From: CAZOVB01 sp964583095
GTDB taxonomy: Bacteria; Planctomycetota; Phycisphaerae; SM23-33
DNA length: 64,000 bases
Assembly (NCBI GenBank): GCA_964583095.1
Contig: CAZOVB010000002.1
Span: forward strand, 1-64,000
Direction: 5' to 3'
The number at the start of each line of letters is the position of its first letter. Positions within the stretch are counted from its first letter, which is position 1. The notes under the pieces were generated by a model, which was given only the letters and a program-made list of their open reading frames with translations, did no database searches and was not told where the DNA came from. The position numbers were made by a program, and so were the translations under genes. This document shows positions 25,047-34,309 of the stretch, one piece after another.

Positions 25047-25193
25047 GTCGAAGCCTTCCTTTAGATGGTAATAGAGATACCCGGTTTTGAGACACGTGCC
25101 TGCGACAATGCAGCACATTCAAGAGTTTATCCGCCCCCTTGCCATCGGTATCCTGGTACGGCAACGGCGGAACGCAACTCGGTCTTTGGTTTT

Positions 25194-25940
25194 CTACGCG
25201 TCGACCTGCCCCGTCCGGGCCAGTCCGATCGCTTGCTTGAGATCGATTTTTCCTTCGTACAGGGCCTTGCCGACGATCACTCCGGCACAGCCGATTTCGA
25301 GACAGTTCTCTATGTCCTCGATGCCTGCCACACCGCCCGAGGCAATCACGCCCACATCGGTGGATTCCACAATCTGTCGGGTCGATTCCAGGCTCACCCC
25401 GGCCAGCATTCCGTCCCGGGCAATGTCGGTATAGACGATTGCGCCAAGTCCGCTGCCCGAAACGCGACGGGCCAACTCCAACGCGGTGGTCTCCAGTTGC
25501 TGCGTCCAGCCCTGGGCGGCTACCTGCCCGGCTCGGGCATCGAGCCCCAGGGCCAGGGCGGCTGAGTCCAGGTCCGGGTCATCCAGCAGATTCTCAAACC
25601 AGGACCAGTCTCTCAGGGCGGCAGAGCCGATAACCAGTCTGCTCACGCCCGCTTCGAGGTACATGTCGATGACCTCGCGGCTGCGGATGCCACCGCCGAC
25701 CTCCACGCGGAGGCGTCCCAAGCCGGCCTGGAGGATTTCCCGGATCGCGGCGAGGTTGGTAACCTTGCCGCTTCGGGCTGCGTCCAGGTCCACCACGTGC
25801 ACCCAGAGGGCACCGGCCTGGAGAATCGTCCGGGCCATCTCGGCCGGGGCTGCGTCATACGTCGTCTGGCGGTCATAGTCGCCCTGGAACAGCCGAACGA
25901 CCTTTCCGTCACGCAGATCGATTGCGGGAAGAAGATCCAT
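25194..25940 (-). CDS. hisA: Phosphoribosylformimino-5-aminoimidazole carboxamide ribotide isomerase
   Basis: 248 aa beginning MDLLPAIDLRDGKVVRL. (Beta/alpha)8 barrel with the catalytic Asp in AIDLRDGK and the second in GAIVYTDIARDGML; phosphate-binding glycines are in VGGGIRS and ASGGVAG. It carries out the fourth step of histidine synthesis. Length is normal. It starts three bases after the hisH stop, so the two form an operon. HisF, the partner of HisH, is not in the window. Confidence 0.96.
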   Translation of the reverse strand: MDLLPAIDLRDGKVVRLFQGDYDRQTTYDAAPAEMARTILQAGALWVHVVDLDAARSGKVTNLAAIREILQAGLGRLRVEVGGGIRSREVIDMYLEAGVSRLVIGSAALRDWSWFENLLDDPDLDSAALALGLDARAGQVAAQGWTQQLETTALELARRVSGSGLGAIVYTDIARDGMLAGVSLESTRQIVESTDVGVIASGGVAGIEDIENCLEIGCAGVIVGKALYEGKIDLKQAIGLARTGQVDA

Positions 25941-25943
25941 ATC

Positions 25944-26561
25944 CTACAGCCTTACGAAATTCTCCAGGATCTTGAGCCCGACCTGCTGGCTCTTTTCCGG
26001 GTGGAACTGCGTGGCAAACAGATTGTCTTTCCAAAGGGCAGCCACGAAAGGATATCCATAATCGCATGTAGCGAGCGTCAGGTCGTCGTTTTCGGCAGGG
26101 ACCACGTGGTAGCTGTGGCAGAAGTATACGTATTGTCCGGGGTCCAACTGGTCAAAGAGCGGGAACTCGCCCTGCCACCGAAGCTGATTCCAACCCATAT
26201 GGGGGATGCTTCGTTTTTCTTCCTGTTGCGAGAAGTCGAATTTCCTGACCTCGCCGGCAAATACGCCAAGCCCATCGTGAAGGCCGTCCTCGTAGGAGCG
26301 TTCAAAGAGCAGTTGCATTCCGATGCAGATTCCCAGGAAGTACTTTCCGCTCTTCCAGGCATCGACGACCGCTTCGGCCAGGCCATGGTCGCGAAGTCTC
26401 ACGATTGCATCGCGAAACGCTCCCTGCCCGGGAAAGACGATCTTGTCGGCCTGTGCAATTTCCTCGGCCGATCGCACGATTCGTGCATCGGCACCTGCTT
26501 TCTGCAGACCCTTCTGCACGCTTCGCAGATTACCCATGTCATAGTCGACGACGGCGATCAT
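25944..26561 (-). CDS. hisH: Imidazole glycerol phosphate synthase, glutamine amidotransferase subunit
   Basis: 205 aa from ATG 26561; a TTG six codons upstream is possible. Class I glutamine amidotransferase with the nucleophile Cys in LGICIGMQLLF, the oxyanion PGQGAF loop and the C-terminal His/Glu in TQFHPEKS. It supplies ammonia to HisF. Directly followed by hisA. Its ATG overlaps the stop of a doubtful 72-codon frame (see the gap entry). Confidence 0.95.
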   Translation of the reverse strand: MIAVVDYDMGNLRSVQKGLQKAGADARIVRSAEEIAQADKIVFPGQGAFRDAIVRLRDHGLAEAVVDAWKSGKYFLGICIGMQLLFERSYEDGLHDGLGVFAGEVRKFDFSQQEEKRSIPHMGWNQLRWQGEFPLFDQLDPGQYVYFCHSYHVVPAENDDLTLATCDYGYPFVAALWKDNLFATQFHPEKSQQVGLKILENFVRL

Positions 26562-26899
26562 TTTGCGGGTGTCACCCAAACGTCCTGGCGCGCCGTGACC
26601 TCGGGGGCATACTGCGCATGCAGGCGAAGATTCAGTCTTGGAAAGAAACTCGTGAAGGCCGGCTTCTGCATCTTGCTCGCTGCCCGATCCATTGAATCGG
26701 TCGGACAGTTCCGCCGGAAGGCGGCGGGCAGAGCACGGAACCCTGAAAGATCCTCAGGGCCTTTGGAAGCTTTCACGAGGTTACCTTCTCCGCTTTCGAA
26801 AACGGAGGGAACCAGTCCTCATGCGGCCGGTGGCAGCTCGATCACGATTTTCTCGCTTGCTTGAAAAGCCACCCCGACCAGCTTTACGACACTGTTATA
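26562..26899. other. Gap between the OmpA-like lipoprotein gene and hisH
   Basis: 338 bp. On the minus strand a 72-codon frame (26558-26776) starts with GTG after a GGAGAAGG-like site and ends in ATGA overlapping the hisH start, an arrangement typical of coupled genes. Its translation has no recognisable family and no clear protein character, so I do not list it as a gene; it could be a leader peptide. No histidine-rich attenuator peptide was seen. Confidence 0.3.
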
Positions 26900-27559
26900 T
26901 TAATCCTTTATTACGACAATTTCAACCCGTCGACTCTGGGCTTTTGACTGTTCCGGGAAAAATTCTCCCATCGCGATGGTCTCGATCTCCTTCGGGCTGA
27001 TCCCCTTTTCCCACAGGTAGCGGGTCACGGACATCGCACGGTTGGCAGAAAGATCGAGGTTGTCCTTCCAGAGATTCTTGGTCTTCATGATCGGATCGGT
27101 GTCGGTGTAGCCATAAACGCGGATCGGCTGGTTGGCGTACTGCGTCTTCAGGTCGTCGATCACCTCGTTGAGCCTCTGCTTGCCCTTGGAGGTCAGGTCC
27201 GCCTTGCCGGAGGGAAAGAGAATATCGCTCTCGATGGTCAGGCGGTCGCCGTGAAGACCTCGCTCCCAATCCTGGCCGCCGGTCTGGGAAGGCTGGGGCT
27301 CAGGCTCCTTTTCCAGCTGGCGACGCAGGTCCCCGATCGTCATCTCCTTGACGCGGAGCTGGTCGCTGAGCCGGCCGACATTGTCTCGCGACGCAGCCAA
27401 CTGCGACTGATAGTCTTCCAGTTCGCTTCGGAGCAGGTCGTTCTCGCTCCGGAGCCCCTGGATCATCTTCTTTTCCTTCTCGCAGCAGCCCGTTGAAGCC
27501 AGAACCAGGGCGAGCAGGGCAACACCAAAGGCCCATCTTGAGAGTTTCACGCTTTGCAT
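26900..27559 (-). CDS. OmpA-family peptidoglycan-associated lipoprotein
   Basis: 219 aa; ATG 27559 with AAGGA upstream. Lipobox LASTGC gives an acylated Cys near residue 24. Residues 30-85 form a coiled coil (KMIQGLRSENDLLRSELEDY and following heptads). The C-terminal OmpA domain (about 105-219) begins at a SDILFPSGKADLT strand and has VYGYTDTDP and a conserved RRVEIVV end, so it can bind peptidoglycan. It is similar in outline to Pal or MotB-type anchors, with a coiled-coil spacer instead of a barrel. It probably tethers the outer membrane to the wall. Confidence 0.88.
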   Translation of the reverse strand: MQSVKLSRWAFGVALLALVLASTGCCEKEKKMIQGLRSENDLLRSELEDYQSQLAASRDNVGRLSDQLRVKEMTIGDLRRQLEKEPEPQPSQTGGQDWERGLHGDRLTIESDILFPSGKADLTSKGKQRLNEVIDDLKTQYANQPIRVYGYTDTDPIMKTKNLWKDNLDLSANRAMSVTRYLWEKGISPKEIETIAMGEFFPEQSKAQSRRVEIVVIKD

Positions 27560-27719
27560 AGCACCATTCCTTTCGTGCCGGGCGCGGCTTGGAATTCGAG
27601 TTGCATCCGCAGGGAGTCCCTTACGTCCTGCAAGAGAAGGATTATACCTGCATGGTCGGCTGAGGAAAGCCTCTGTCTCCAGAAATTCTCGCAGCCCGTC
27701 GCCAACGCGGCAACTGTTC

Positions 27720-28058
27720 TCATCCCTGCTGGGCCCCTTGAGAGGTCCCGGGGGCGGTTTTTTCCTTGTCCTTCTGGGCCTTCTTCTCGGCCATCTTCTC
27801 AAACTTGCTTTGCTGACGCCGGTATTGCCAGATCCCCACCGCACCCGTCGCCAGCCAGCGAAGCGTCACCCAGACAATGGCCCCCCCGATGGCCGTCAGG
27901 AGCATCAGCACGGCCAGGTTGATTGTCATCACCTTCCCGTAGAGCGAGAAGTTGCCCGTCTCATTGCCCCATTGAAGGGCAATCAAAATGACGGCAGCCA
28001 GGCTGATCAGCCCGCCAACGATAACCTTAACGTAGTTCTTTGTAATCGAAATCGGCAT
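27720..28058 (-). CDS. Small two-TM membrane protein
   Basis: 112 aa from ATG 28058. Two hydrophobic helices (about residues 10-30 and 42-66) are followed by a basic, then Lys/Glu/Gln-rich cytoplasmic tail (RRQQSKFEKMAEKKAQKDKE). No family is recognised. It follows the prepilin peptidase gene by 19 bp on the same strand, so it may be co-expressed with it. Function unknown. Confidence 0.65.
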   Translation of the reverse strand: MPISITKNYVKVIVGGLISLAAVILIALQWGNETGNFSLYGKVMTINLAVLMLLTAIGGAIVWVTLRWLATGAVGIWQYRRQQSKFEKMAEKKAQKDKEKTAPGTSQGAQQG

Positions 28059-28077
28059 GGAAATATGCCCTTTCCTG

Positions 28078-29250
28078 TTACCAGAGGCCCCTGAACTGGT
28101 GCCGTATCGCGGCGAGAATGGGATCGTAGGCAAGCATAGCGGTCAGCGAAGCCAGGGCCAGCCAGGGACCGTAGGGAAGTTCCCTTTGATTCCTGCCTAC
28201 AACTAAGTATAGCGCCCAGAGCAGCGCATAGAAAGGCGCAAGCAGAAAAGCCACCGAAGGCAAGACCCATCCGCCCGCCGCACCGACAGCCGCCAATATG
28301 TGCACATCCCCCAGGCCCATCGCCTCCTTGCCGAAACCCAGCGTCCCCAGAATCCGCGTGCCCCAGATCCACAGACCCCCGATGAGATACCCGAACAGGG
28401 CCGATTCCGCTCCCCCAAGCCGCCGGCCCCATTGACCGGTCTCCTCGTGAAGCCACCGGTAGCCCTGGCCCAGCGAGGGAATCCACGTCATCGCCGCCCA
28501 GACAGCCAACGCAAGCCCGGCCGCAGGCAACAAAAACACCACCTCCCGCAGCACTTCCCGCCGCGGGTTGACCTGATCGGTCCTGCCGGCTGCAACCGAC
28601 TTGGGAACCTTTCTCTGGGATGCCGAGGCCTCTTCAGGAAACGGTTTGTCCTCGGCGTCCAAAAAGCTGGGAAGGATAATCCCGAGTCGCTGGAGCCCCA
28701 GCGCGAGGAAGATTCCGACCATGGCTGCAATCGACATCGCGCCGACGACCGGCGAGACGACCGGCATCCATTCGTGCGGGAAGATCCCCGCCGCGAAAAT
28801 CCCCACCACCGAGGCGAACCAGCAGACTTCCAGAGGGACAATCCAATGAGCAATGTCGATCAGCGAGCAGGCCAGCAAGGCAGAAAGCAGCACCACGTGG
28901 GCGATGTAGATCGCGTAGGACTGCTCGAACGTCCCCGAGCCCTCCCGGACGTCCAGGACGAAGTAGGCCACGTAAAGCCCGACGAACATCAGGCCCGTCA
29001 GCGCCTCGATAATCAAATACCGCGGGCTGATGCGCGTTTTGCAGTGGCGACATCGGCCACGAAGCAGCAACCAGCTCAAAATGGGGAGATTATCGTAGAA
29101 CGCGATCATCTTCCCGCAGACCGTGCAATGGCTGCGGGGGAAGTTGATGCTCTCTCCGCGCGGCATGCGGTAGATCACGACGTTGAGAAAACTCCCCGTC
29201 GCCGCGCCGAACAGGAACAGAAAGAAGATCCAGAATGCGTGCATGGCCAT
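28078..29250 (-). CDS. pilD: Type IV prepilin peptidase / N-methyltransferase (A24 family)
   Basis: 390 aa. The N-terminal methyltransferase region has GSFLNVVIYRMPRGESI and the zinc cysteines CTVC and CRHC. The peptidase Asp residues are in SLIDIAHWIVP and in GLGDVHILAAVGA. About eight membrane helices. It is longer than the usual 250-290 aa because of an insertion of about 100 residues between the two Asp motifs, which includes a charged loop (about residues 205-235). It processes type IV pilin and pseudopilin precursors. No pilin gene is adjacent; the secretin at 31.6 kb may belong to the same machinery. Confidence 0.9.
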   Translation of the reverse strand: MAMHAFWIFFLFLFGAATGSFLNVVIYRMPRGESINFPRSHCTVCGKMIAFYDNLPILSWLLLRGRCRHCKTRISPRYLIIEALTGLMFVGLYVAYFVLDVREGSGTFEQSYAIYIAHVVLLSALLACSLIDIAHWIVPLEVCWFASVVGIFAAGIFPHEWMPVVSPVVGAMSIAAMVGIFLALGLQRLGIILPSFLDAEDKPFPEEASASQRKVPKSVAAGRTDQVNPRREVLREVVFLLPAAGLALAVWAAMTWIPSLGQGYRWLHEETGQWGRRLGGAESALFGYLIGGLWIWGTRILGTLGFGKEAMGLGDVHILAAVGAAGGWVLPSVAFLLAPFYALLWALYLVVGRNQRELPYGPWLALASLTAMLAYDPILAAIRHQFRGLW

Positions 29251-29322
29251 GATAATCAGCGAAACATACCACGAGAGCCCGCCCCGTGCAATGGGGCGAA
29301 CGGCCGAACCAATGTTCCCGCT

Positions 29323-29655
29323 CTACCTCTCCAAGCGTTCGATGATCGCGATCAACTCGGGCAGGTCCCTGCGGATCGTGCTCCAGACAATGTCCAGGTT
29401 GATGTCAAAGTAGGCGTGTATCAAACGATTTCGCGTGGCGATGATGTCCACCCAGGGGATCTGCGGCAATTCTGCTCGACCTTCGGCAGAGATTCTGCCT
29501 GCGGCTTCTCCGATAATCTCAATGCACTTGACGAAAGCAAGAACGAGTTTCTTGTCCTCATCGAGATCCTCTCGCTGCGCGTCGCCTGCGAATTCCATGG
29601 CGTTGCGTGCGGCTTCGAGCATGTGGCCCAAGCGTATCCGGTCTTCACGCCGCAT
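29323..29655 (-). CDS. hepT: HepT-type toxin (HEPN RNase family)
   Basis: 110 aa from ATG 29655, overlapping the end of mntA by 11 bp. All-helical HEPN/DUF86 protein with the RX4H-x-Y catalytic motif in RNRLIHAYF. In the characterised HepT/MntA systems the toxin is either an RNase or is kept inactive by AMPylation of the motif Tyr by MntA. It has the expected size and partner. Confidence 0.88.
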   Translation of the reverse strand: MRREDRIRLGHMLEAARNAMEFAGDAQREDLDEDKKLVLAFVKCIEIIGEAAGRISAEGRAELPQIPWVDIIATRNRLIHAYFDINLDIVWSTIRRDLPELIAIIERLER

Positions 29656-29944
29656 ACTGTTCCTGCGCCTCGCGGAGGACTTCTTCACGAAAACGAGGGC
29701 TCAGGTCTTCCGGCGTTCTCAGGTCGACTCTCCTACCGAGAATCTCCGTCAGTTCCCGCTCTTGGCGGGCAAGACCCAGCAGACCGGGCACATGGCCCGG
29801 ATCAAACTCGACCAGAACGTCCACGTCGCTTTCCGGCGTGAAATCCTCCCGCAGAACCGAGCCGAACAAGGCCAGGCGCCGAATATGGTTTGAACTGCAG
29901 AACTCGTCCAGTTGCTCTTTGCTGAATTGGATGTTGGCCGTCAT
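29645..29944 (-). CDS. mntA: MntA-type antitoxin (minimal nucleotidyltransferase)
   Basis: 99 aa, ATG 29944 with AGGAG upstream. The GSX10DXD catalytic motif is complete: GS at residues 28-29 followed by DVD at the right spacing, and LVEFDP. It is predicted to AMPylate its HepT partner and neutralise it. Gene order antitoxin-toxin with overlap is standard. Such pairs are often found on mobile DNA, but here nothing else suggests recent transfer. Confidence 0.88.
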   Translation of the reverse strand: MTANIQFSKEQLDEFCSSNHIRRLALFGSVLREDFTPESDVDVLVEFDPGHVPGLLGLARQERELTEILGRRVDLRTPEDLSPRFREEVLREAQEQYAA

Positions 29945-30148
29945 CAGGCACTCCTGTCTCGCGCCGTTGCCTCCAATATTCTACGTCGCCTGTCGGCGGG
30001 GTCAAGGCCGACTCCAAGCGGCCCAGAGCAGGCGGTGAACCCGACAAAAGCCCCAAGCCCCACATTCTCAACCACCTGCTGGGGACACTGGATGTCCGCT
30101 TCCAGGCAGGCCTGCACACAGAACAGCTCGCTCGTAGTCCCTGCCGTC

Positions 30149-31339
30149 TTAGCCCTTGAGCACGGCTGCGAGGTTCTTGCCCAGTTCGATGCAGTCCTCG
30201 GCCTCGTTGGCGTCGGGGCTGCAATTGGACTCGATGACCGGCTCGACCAGTTCCCAACCGGGAGACTGGGCAAACTGCATCATCCGGGCCACCGCGCCCT
30301 TGCTCCAGCCATAGGTGCCGAATATCCCCACAACGTGGTTCTTGAGCTTCTTGTTCTCCAGGTGCTCCAGGAGGGTCTGCATCAGCGGGAAGACCTTGGT
30401 GTTGTAGGTCGGAGAGCCGATGGCCAGGGCCTTGTAACGCCAGATGTCCCGGATCACGTAAGAAACGTGCGTTCGCGAGAGATTGTGCACGCGGATCTTC
30501 TCGATGCCCTCCTCGGCCGCGGCCCGGGCGACGTGCTCGGCCATCTTCTGCGTATTGCCGTACATGGAGGCATAGGCGATGACCAGGCCGTTTTCGGTCT
30601 CGTGATTCGACCAGAGGGCGTAATCCTGGATGATCTTCTGCGGCTGGGACCGCCAGATGGGCCCGTGCGTGCCGGCCACCACCGACACGTCCACGCCCTC
30701 GAGCTTGGCGATGGCCTTGGTGACCATGGCCGAATACTTGCCCACGATATTCGAGAAGTAACGGAGAATCTCGTCCTCGTAATAGTCCAGGTCGACCTCA
30801 TCGTCGAAGATACCGTCGGGCAGGGCTCCGAATCCGCCGAAAGCGTCGCCGGAGAACAGCGTCCGGCTCAGGCGTTCGTAGGTCATCATGGTTTCAGGCC
30901 AATGGACCATCGGCGTCAGATGGAAGGTGAGTTGATGCTTGCCCAGATCGATCGTCTCGCCGTCCTCGACCGTCCGGATGTTCTCGCTGATCCCGTAGAA
31001 CCGATCGAGAAATCGCGTGGTCTTGGCGTTGCCGATGATCTTCATCTCGGGATACAGGCTGCGGAGGACTTGAATCGCCCCGCTGTGATCCGGCTCCATG
31101 TGATTGACCACCAGGTAATCCACCGGCCTGTTACCTGCGACGCCCCGGACCTTCTCCAGCAGCGAGGTCAGGAAGCCCTTCTTCACCGCGTCGATGAGTG
31201 CGACCTTGTCGTCGTTGATCAGGTAGGCGTTGTAGGAGACTCCTCTGGGCAGAGGCCAGATCGCCTCAAACAAGGCCGTGTCGTAATCGTTGGCGCCCAC
31301 CCAGTAGATCTGATCCGCAATCGAGACGGTTGTACTCAT
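30149..31339 (-). CDS. A-type flavoprotein (rubredoxin:oxygen oxidoreductase / FprA type)
   Basis: 396 aa from ATG 31339. The first 250 residues are a metallo-beta-lactamase-type diiron domain with the ligand set HMEPDH, a following His in MVHWPETMMTY, an Asp in LFSGDAFGGFG and His in AGTHGPIW. The last 150 are a flavodoxin domain with FMN loop YASMYGNTQKMA. These proteins reduce O2 to water (or NO to N2O) in anaerobes, protecting oxygen-sensitive enzymes. That fits the [FeFe]-hydrogenase encoded 15 kb away. No rubredoxin gene is adjacent. Confidence 0.95.
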   Translation of the reverse strand: MSTTVSIADQIYWVGANDYDTALFEAIWPLPRGVSYNAYLINDDKVALIDAVKKGFLTSLLEKVRGVAGNRPVDYLVVNHMEPDHSGAIQVLRSLYPEMKIIGNAKTTRFLDRFYGISENIRTVEDGETIDLGKHQLTFHLTPMVHWPETMMTYERLSRTLFSGDAFGGFGALPDGIFDDEVDLDYYEDEILRYFSNIVGKYSAMVTKAIAKLEGVDVSVVAGTHGPIWRSQPQKIIQDYALWSNHETENGLVIAYASMYGNTQKMAEHVARAAAEEGIEKIRVHNLSRTHVSYVIRDIWRYKALAIGSPTYNTKVFPLMQTLLEHLENKKLKNHVVGIFGTYGWSKGAVARMMQFAQSPGWELVEPVIESNCSPDANEAEDCIELGKNLAAVLKG

Positions 31340-31637
31340 ACGACCTTTCTCCAGAATGAGGATACGAGAATGCCCGCTGTCCGGCCGGATATGTTTATCA
31401 TAGGCGCAGCCCGGCGCCAAATTCGCCGGGTTACGCGGGGGCGTTTTCCATACTTGTTGCGGGGGCATGCCTGGCTTGAGGGCACAGGGCTTCATGGGGT
31501 CAGGAGGCGAACGGCGCACTGTGAGGCCCCATCACGTGAGGGCGGGGCATCCTTGGGATGCGAACTACAACTCAACGTCTCGCGCCGTGGGCCGCGCCTG
31601 AACGCCCTGAGGAAACGCCCCGAAAGAAAGCTTCGAC

Positions 31638-33167
31638 TCAGTCTTCCTCCGGATCGGGCGGGGCTGCGACAGGAACGGCCTCGCCTGGCTTCGATTCGTT
31701 GGAGCCGGCGGTTTCAAGTTCCACCGGTCGGCCGTAATGAAGAATGCGAGGCTTGACGAAGAAGTACAGGTCGGAAATGTTGTTCTGCGAACGATGGTTC
31801 TTGAAGAGCCACTCCAGGCCGGGAATCTCCCCCAGGCCCGGGATCTTCTTTTCCCGGGTGACGGTTCGGATCATCCGGAGCCCGCCCATCACCAGCGTCT
31901 GGCCGTCCTCGACCGTCACGAACGTCTCGGCCTCGCGGGAATCGAGAATCGGGTTGGTCAGCGTCTCGCCGGAGGTCTGGCCGCTCATCTGAGCCGTGGG
32001 AGCAAACCCCGAAATGGCCGTTACACTGGTCAGCACATGCATTTTGACGGTCTTGCCCGCAGCCGTCTGGGGCGTGATGTAAAGCTGCACGCCGATGGGC
32101 TTGTATTCGACCTTCTGGCTGATGACCTTGTCGTTGGAGATCTTGGCCGACTGGATGGGCAATTCCTGTCCGGCCAGCATGTAGGCGGTCCGGCCCGATG
32201 CGACGGTGAGCCGGGGCGAAGAGACCACCTTGACCAGTCCCATATCCACCAGGGCCTGGAAGGTCGCATCCAGCGTGATGCCGCTGCTCTCGAAGACCTT
32301 CATCAACCGAAGGGCTGAGCCCTGGTACGAATAATCTCCCAGTCCGCCGGGATTGGCGACGGATTCCAGGAAGTCCTTGGCCGAGAACGTGCTGGCCAGA
32401 GATTGCGTGTTGTCCGAGGCGATGTGATTGAGCATCGCGTGCGCGCCGTACTGGAAGTCGAAATCGTGTTTGACCTCGAAGACCCGAACGTTGATCTCCA
32501 CCTGCGTGGGCAGGGAATCCGCCTCGGCCAGCAGATGCAGAATGTCGTCCTTGACGCTCTTTGCACAGGTGACAACAAGGGTGTTCTCATCGGGCAGGGG
32601 GTGTACCGTGCCCTTGTCTCCCATCTGCTGCTTGACCAGATTCAACAGGGGGTTGAGATCCCCGGGCTTGAGCTGAATGTTGTGCCGGGACGTCCCTCCC
32701 TCGCGTTGGCTGACGACCTGAGGCCCGCCGTAGTTCCGCAGGCGATAGAAGAACCGCACTTTGTCTCCGGGAAGTTCGGTCACGGTAACCCTGGGGACGA
32801 TTACCGGGGGCGGCTCGTCGGAAACCGTCTGCTGGTCCTGGTCGTCCTTGGACTCAAAGACCTGACGGAGATGCGCGATTCTCTCCCAGATGGGACGCGG
32901 GGCGATCTTCTCGAGTTGCTCCCAGTCATGATCGCTGAGAACCTGCTCGCTGGCACCGTAGGCGATGGCGTCTTCTTCCGGAGAGCCGCTCAAGACCACC
33001 GGGCGGTTGCCCCTGCCGGCCCAGCCACCGAACTTGGTGTATTCCACGACGTGTTCACTACAGCCGGACAGGCAAAGTCCCAGCCCGGCCAACAAGGCAG
33101 CGAAGAAGCAGACGCCACGCGACCAACGCGCAACAGCGCCTGCGACCGGTTGGGTTGTCGGATTCAT
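31638..33167 (-). CDS. Secretin-family outer-membrane lipoprotein
   Basis: 509 aa from ATG 33167. Signal peptide with lipobox LCLSGC. The N-terminal 200 residues contain a Pro-rich, poorly conserved part and a short-domain region (PLPDENTLVVTCAKSVKDDI). The secretin domain proper occupies about 250-480: VRVFEVKHDFDFQYG, VVSSPRLTVASGRTAYMLAGQE, and the end signature KKIPGLGEIPGLEWLF. Secretins form the outer-membrane pore of type II secretion and type IV pilus systems. Here it stands alone, 2.4 kb from a prepilin peptidase gene. Most GspD/PilQ proteins are longer; this one has few N domains. Confidence 0.88.
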   Translation of the reverse strand: MNPTTQPVAGAVARWSRGVCFFAALLAGLGLCLSGCSEHVVEYTKFGGWAGRGNRPVVLSGSPEEDAIAYGASEQVLSDHDWEQLEKIAPRPIWERIAHLRQVFESKDDQDQQTVSDEPPPVIVPRVTVTELPGDKVRFFYRLRNYGGPQVVSQREGGTSRHNIQLKPGDLNPLLNLVKQQMGDKGTVHPLPDENTLVVTCAKSVKDDILHLLAEADSLPTQVEINVRVFEVKHDFDFQYGAHAMLNHIASDNTQSLASTFSAKDFLESVANPGGLGDYSYQGSALRLMKVFESSGITLDATFQALVDMGLVKVVSSPRLTVASGRTAYMLAGQELPIQSAKISNDKVISQKVEYKPIGVQLYITPQTAAGKTVKMHVLTSVTAISGFAPTAQMSGQTSGETLTNPILDSREAETFVTVEDGQTLVMGGLRMIRTVTREKKIPGLGEIPGLEWLFKNHRSQNNISDLYFFVKPRILHYGRPVELETAGSNESKPGEAVPVAAPPDPEED

Positions 33168-33472
33168 AATTGTTTTTCCCGGGCTCCTGGCCCGTCTGAA
33201 CACCCTGAAAACAGATCGACCTGTAGGTTTATCGGGCATTTGGCGGATCTTCTGGACCTCAATCCACCGGAATTCCCACGTTACAACAAACGTTTAACTC
33301 GAAAGTTTTGTCCGGAAGCAGTTTTTTTCGCGATTCGCGGATTTCTTGACGCAAACTGAAGATGCGACTCTGAATTCTCGCCATTGACCCGTTTCCTTGT
33401 GCCGGCCAAGCCACTGTGCATAATGAGAGTGCACGCACGACTTGTCAGCACCCCCGGGCAAAAGGAACCTGC
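33168..33472. other. Divergent promoter region between secretin and TatD-like genes
   Basis: 305 bp, more AT-rich than its surroundings. The rightward promoter is listed separately. For the leftward secretin gene I see no good -35/-10 pair; an AAACGTTT palindrome lies near 33288. A second rightward TTGACG occurs near 33348 but lacks a good -10. Confidence 0.4.
33397..33424 (+). promoter_or_regulatory. Sigma-70-type promoter for the TatD/UbiA pair
   Basis: TTGTGC, 16-bp spacer, CATAAT, about 50 bp upstream of the ATG at 33473, giving a leader near 40 nt. Confidence 0.5.
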
Positions 33473-34309
33473 ATGAACATCATCGAACCCCACATTCATA
33501 TGTACTCCCGGACCACCGACGACTACCAGGCCATGTACGCAGCCGGAATCCGTGTGTGCGTCGAACCGTCCTTCTGGCTGGGTACCAACCGACGCTATGC
33601 CGGGACGTTCTTTGACTACTTCCAGTTGATCCTGGAATTCGAAACCGTCCGGGCCCGGCGATTCGGCATCGACCACTATGCCGCGATCTCCGTCAATCCA
33701 AAAGAGACAGAAGATCCCGCCCTGGTCGACGAAGTCCTCGCCGGTATCGAGGAATATCTCGACCATCCCCGATGCGTGGCCGTGGGCGAAATCGGCTTCA
33801 ACAACAACACCCCCAATGAAGAGCGCGCCTTCGTGAAGCAACTGGAGATCGCCGTCAAACGCAACATGCCTGTTCTCTGCCACACACCCCACGTGGACAA
33901 GCTAAAGGGCACCCGGCGCATCGCGGAGATCCTCAAGGACATGCAGATCGATCCCTCCCAGGTCTGCATCGACCACAACACCGAAGAGACCATGGCCATC
34001 AGCCAGGAGACCGGCTGCTGGTGCGGCATGACCGTCTACCCCATCAGCAAGCTCACCCCCCAGCGGGTCAGCGACATCATCCGACGTTTCGGCTCGGAAA
34101 GGATGATCGTCAACGGATCAGCCGACTGGGGCATCTCCGATCCCCTGAGCCTGGTCAAGGTGGTCGACCACCTCAAAGCCGATGGCCACGACGGGCAGAC
34201 CCTCCAGCGCCTCGTCCGCGACAACGCCGACGCCTTCTACAGCCTGAGCCCCAAGTGGAAGCCGGATTTCGACATCCAGCCCATGGACCCCCATGAGTTC
34301 CAGCGGTGA
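33473..34309 (+). CDS. TatD-family metal hydrolase, EboB-like
   Basis: 278 aa from ATG 33473 (AAGGA seven bases upstream). TIM-barrel amidohydrolase of the TatD group: HIH near the N-terminus (EPHIHMYS), Glu in GEIGFNN, His in CHTPH and IDHN, and a late Asp in SADWGISDPLS. It overlaps by 17 bp the UbiA gene that follows. In cyanobacteria and other bacteria the ebo cluster pairs a TatD-like hydrolase (EboB) with a UbiA-type enzyme (EboC), and the gene order here agrees. EboA, D, E and F are absent from this window, so the assignment is tentative. Confidence 0.8.
   Translation: MNIIEPHIHMYSRTTDDYQAMYAAGIRVCVEPSFWLGTNRRYAGTFFDYFQLILEFETVRARRFGIDHYAAISVNPKETEDPALVDEVLAGIEEYLDHPRCVAVGEIGFNNNTPNEERAFVKQLEIAVKRNMPVLCHTPHVDKLKGTRRIAEILKDMQIDPSQVCIDHNTEETMAISQETGCWCGMTVYPISKLTPQRVSDIIRRFGSERMIVNGSADWGISDPLSLVKVVDHLKADGHDGQTLQRLVRDNADAFYSLSPKWKPDFDIQPMDPHEFQR

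Noticed and set aside
29323..29944. Mobile element carrying the toxin-antitoxin pair
   Set aside because: No terminal repeats, transposase or composition shift seen around it.
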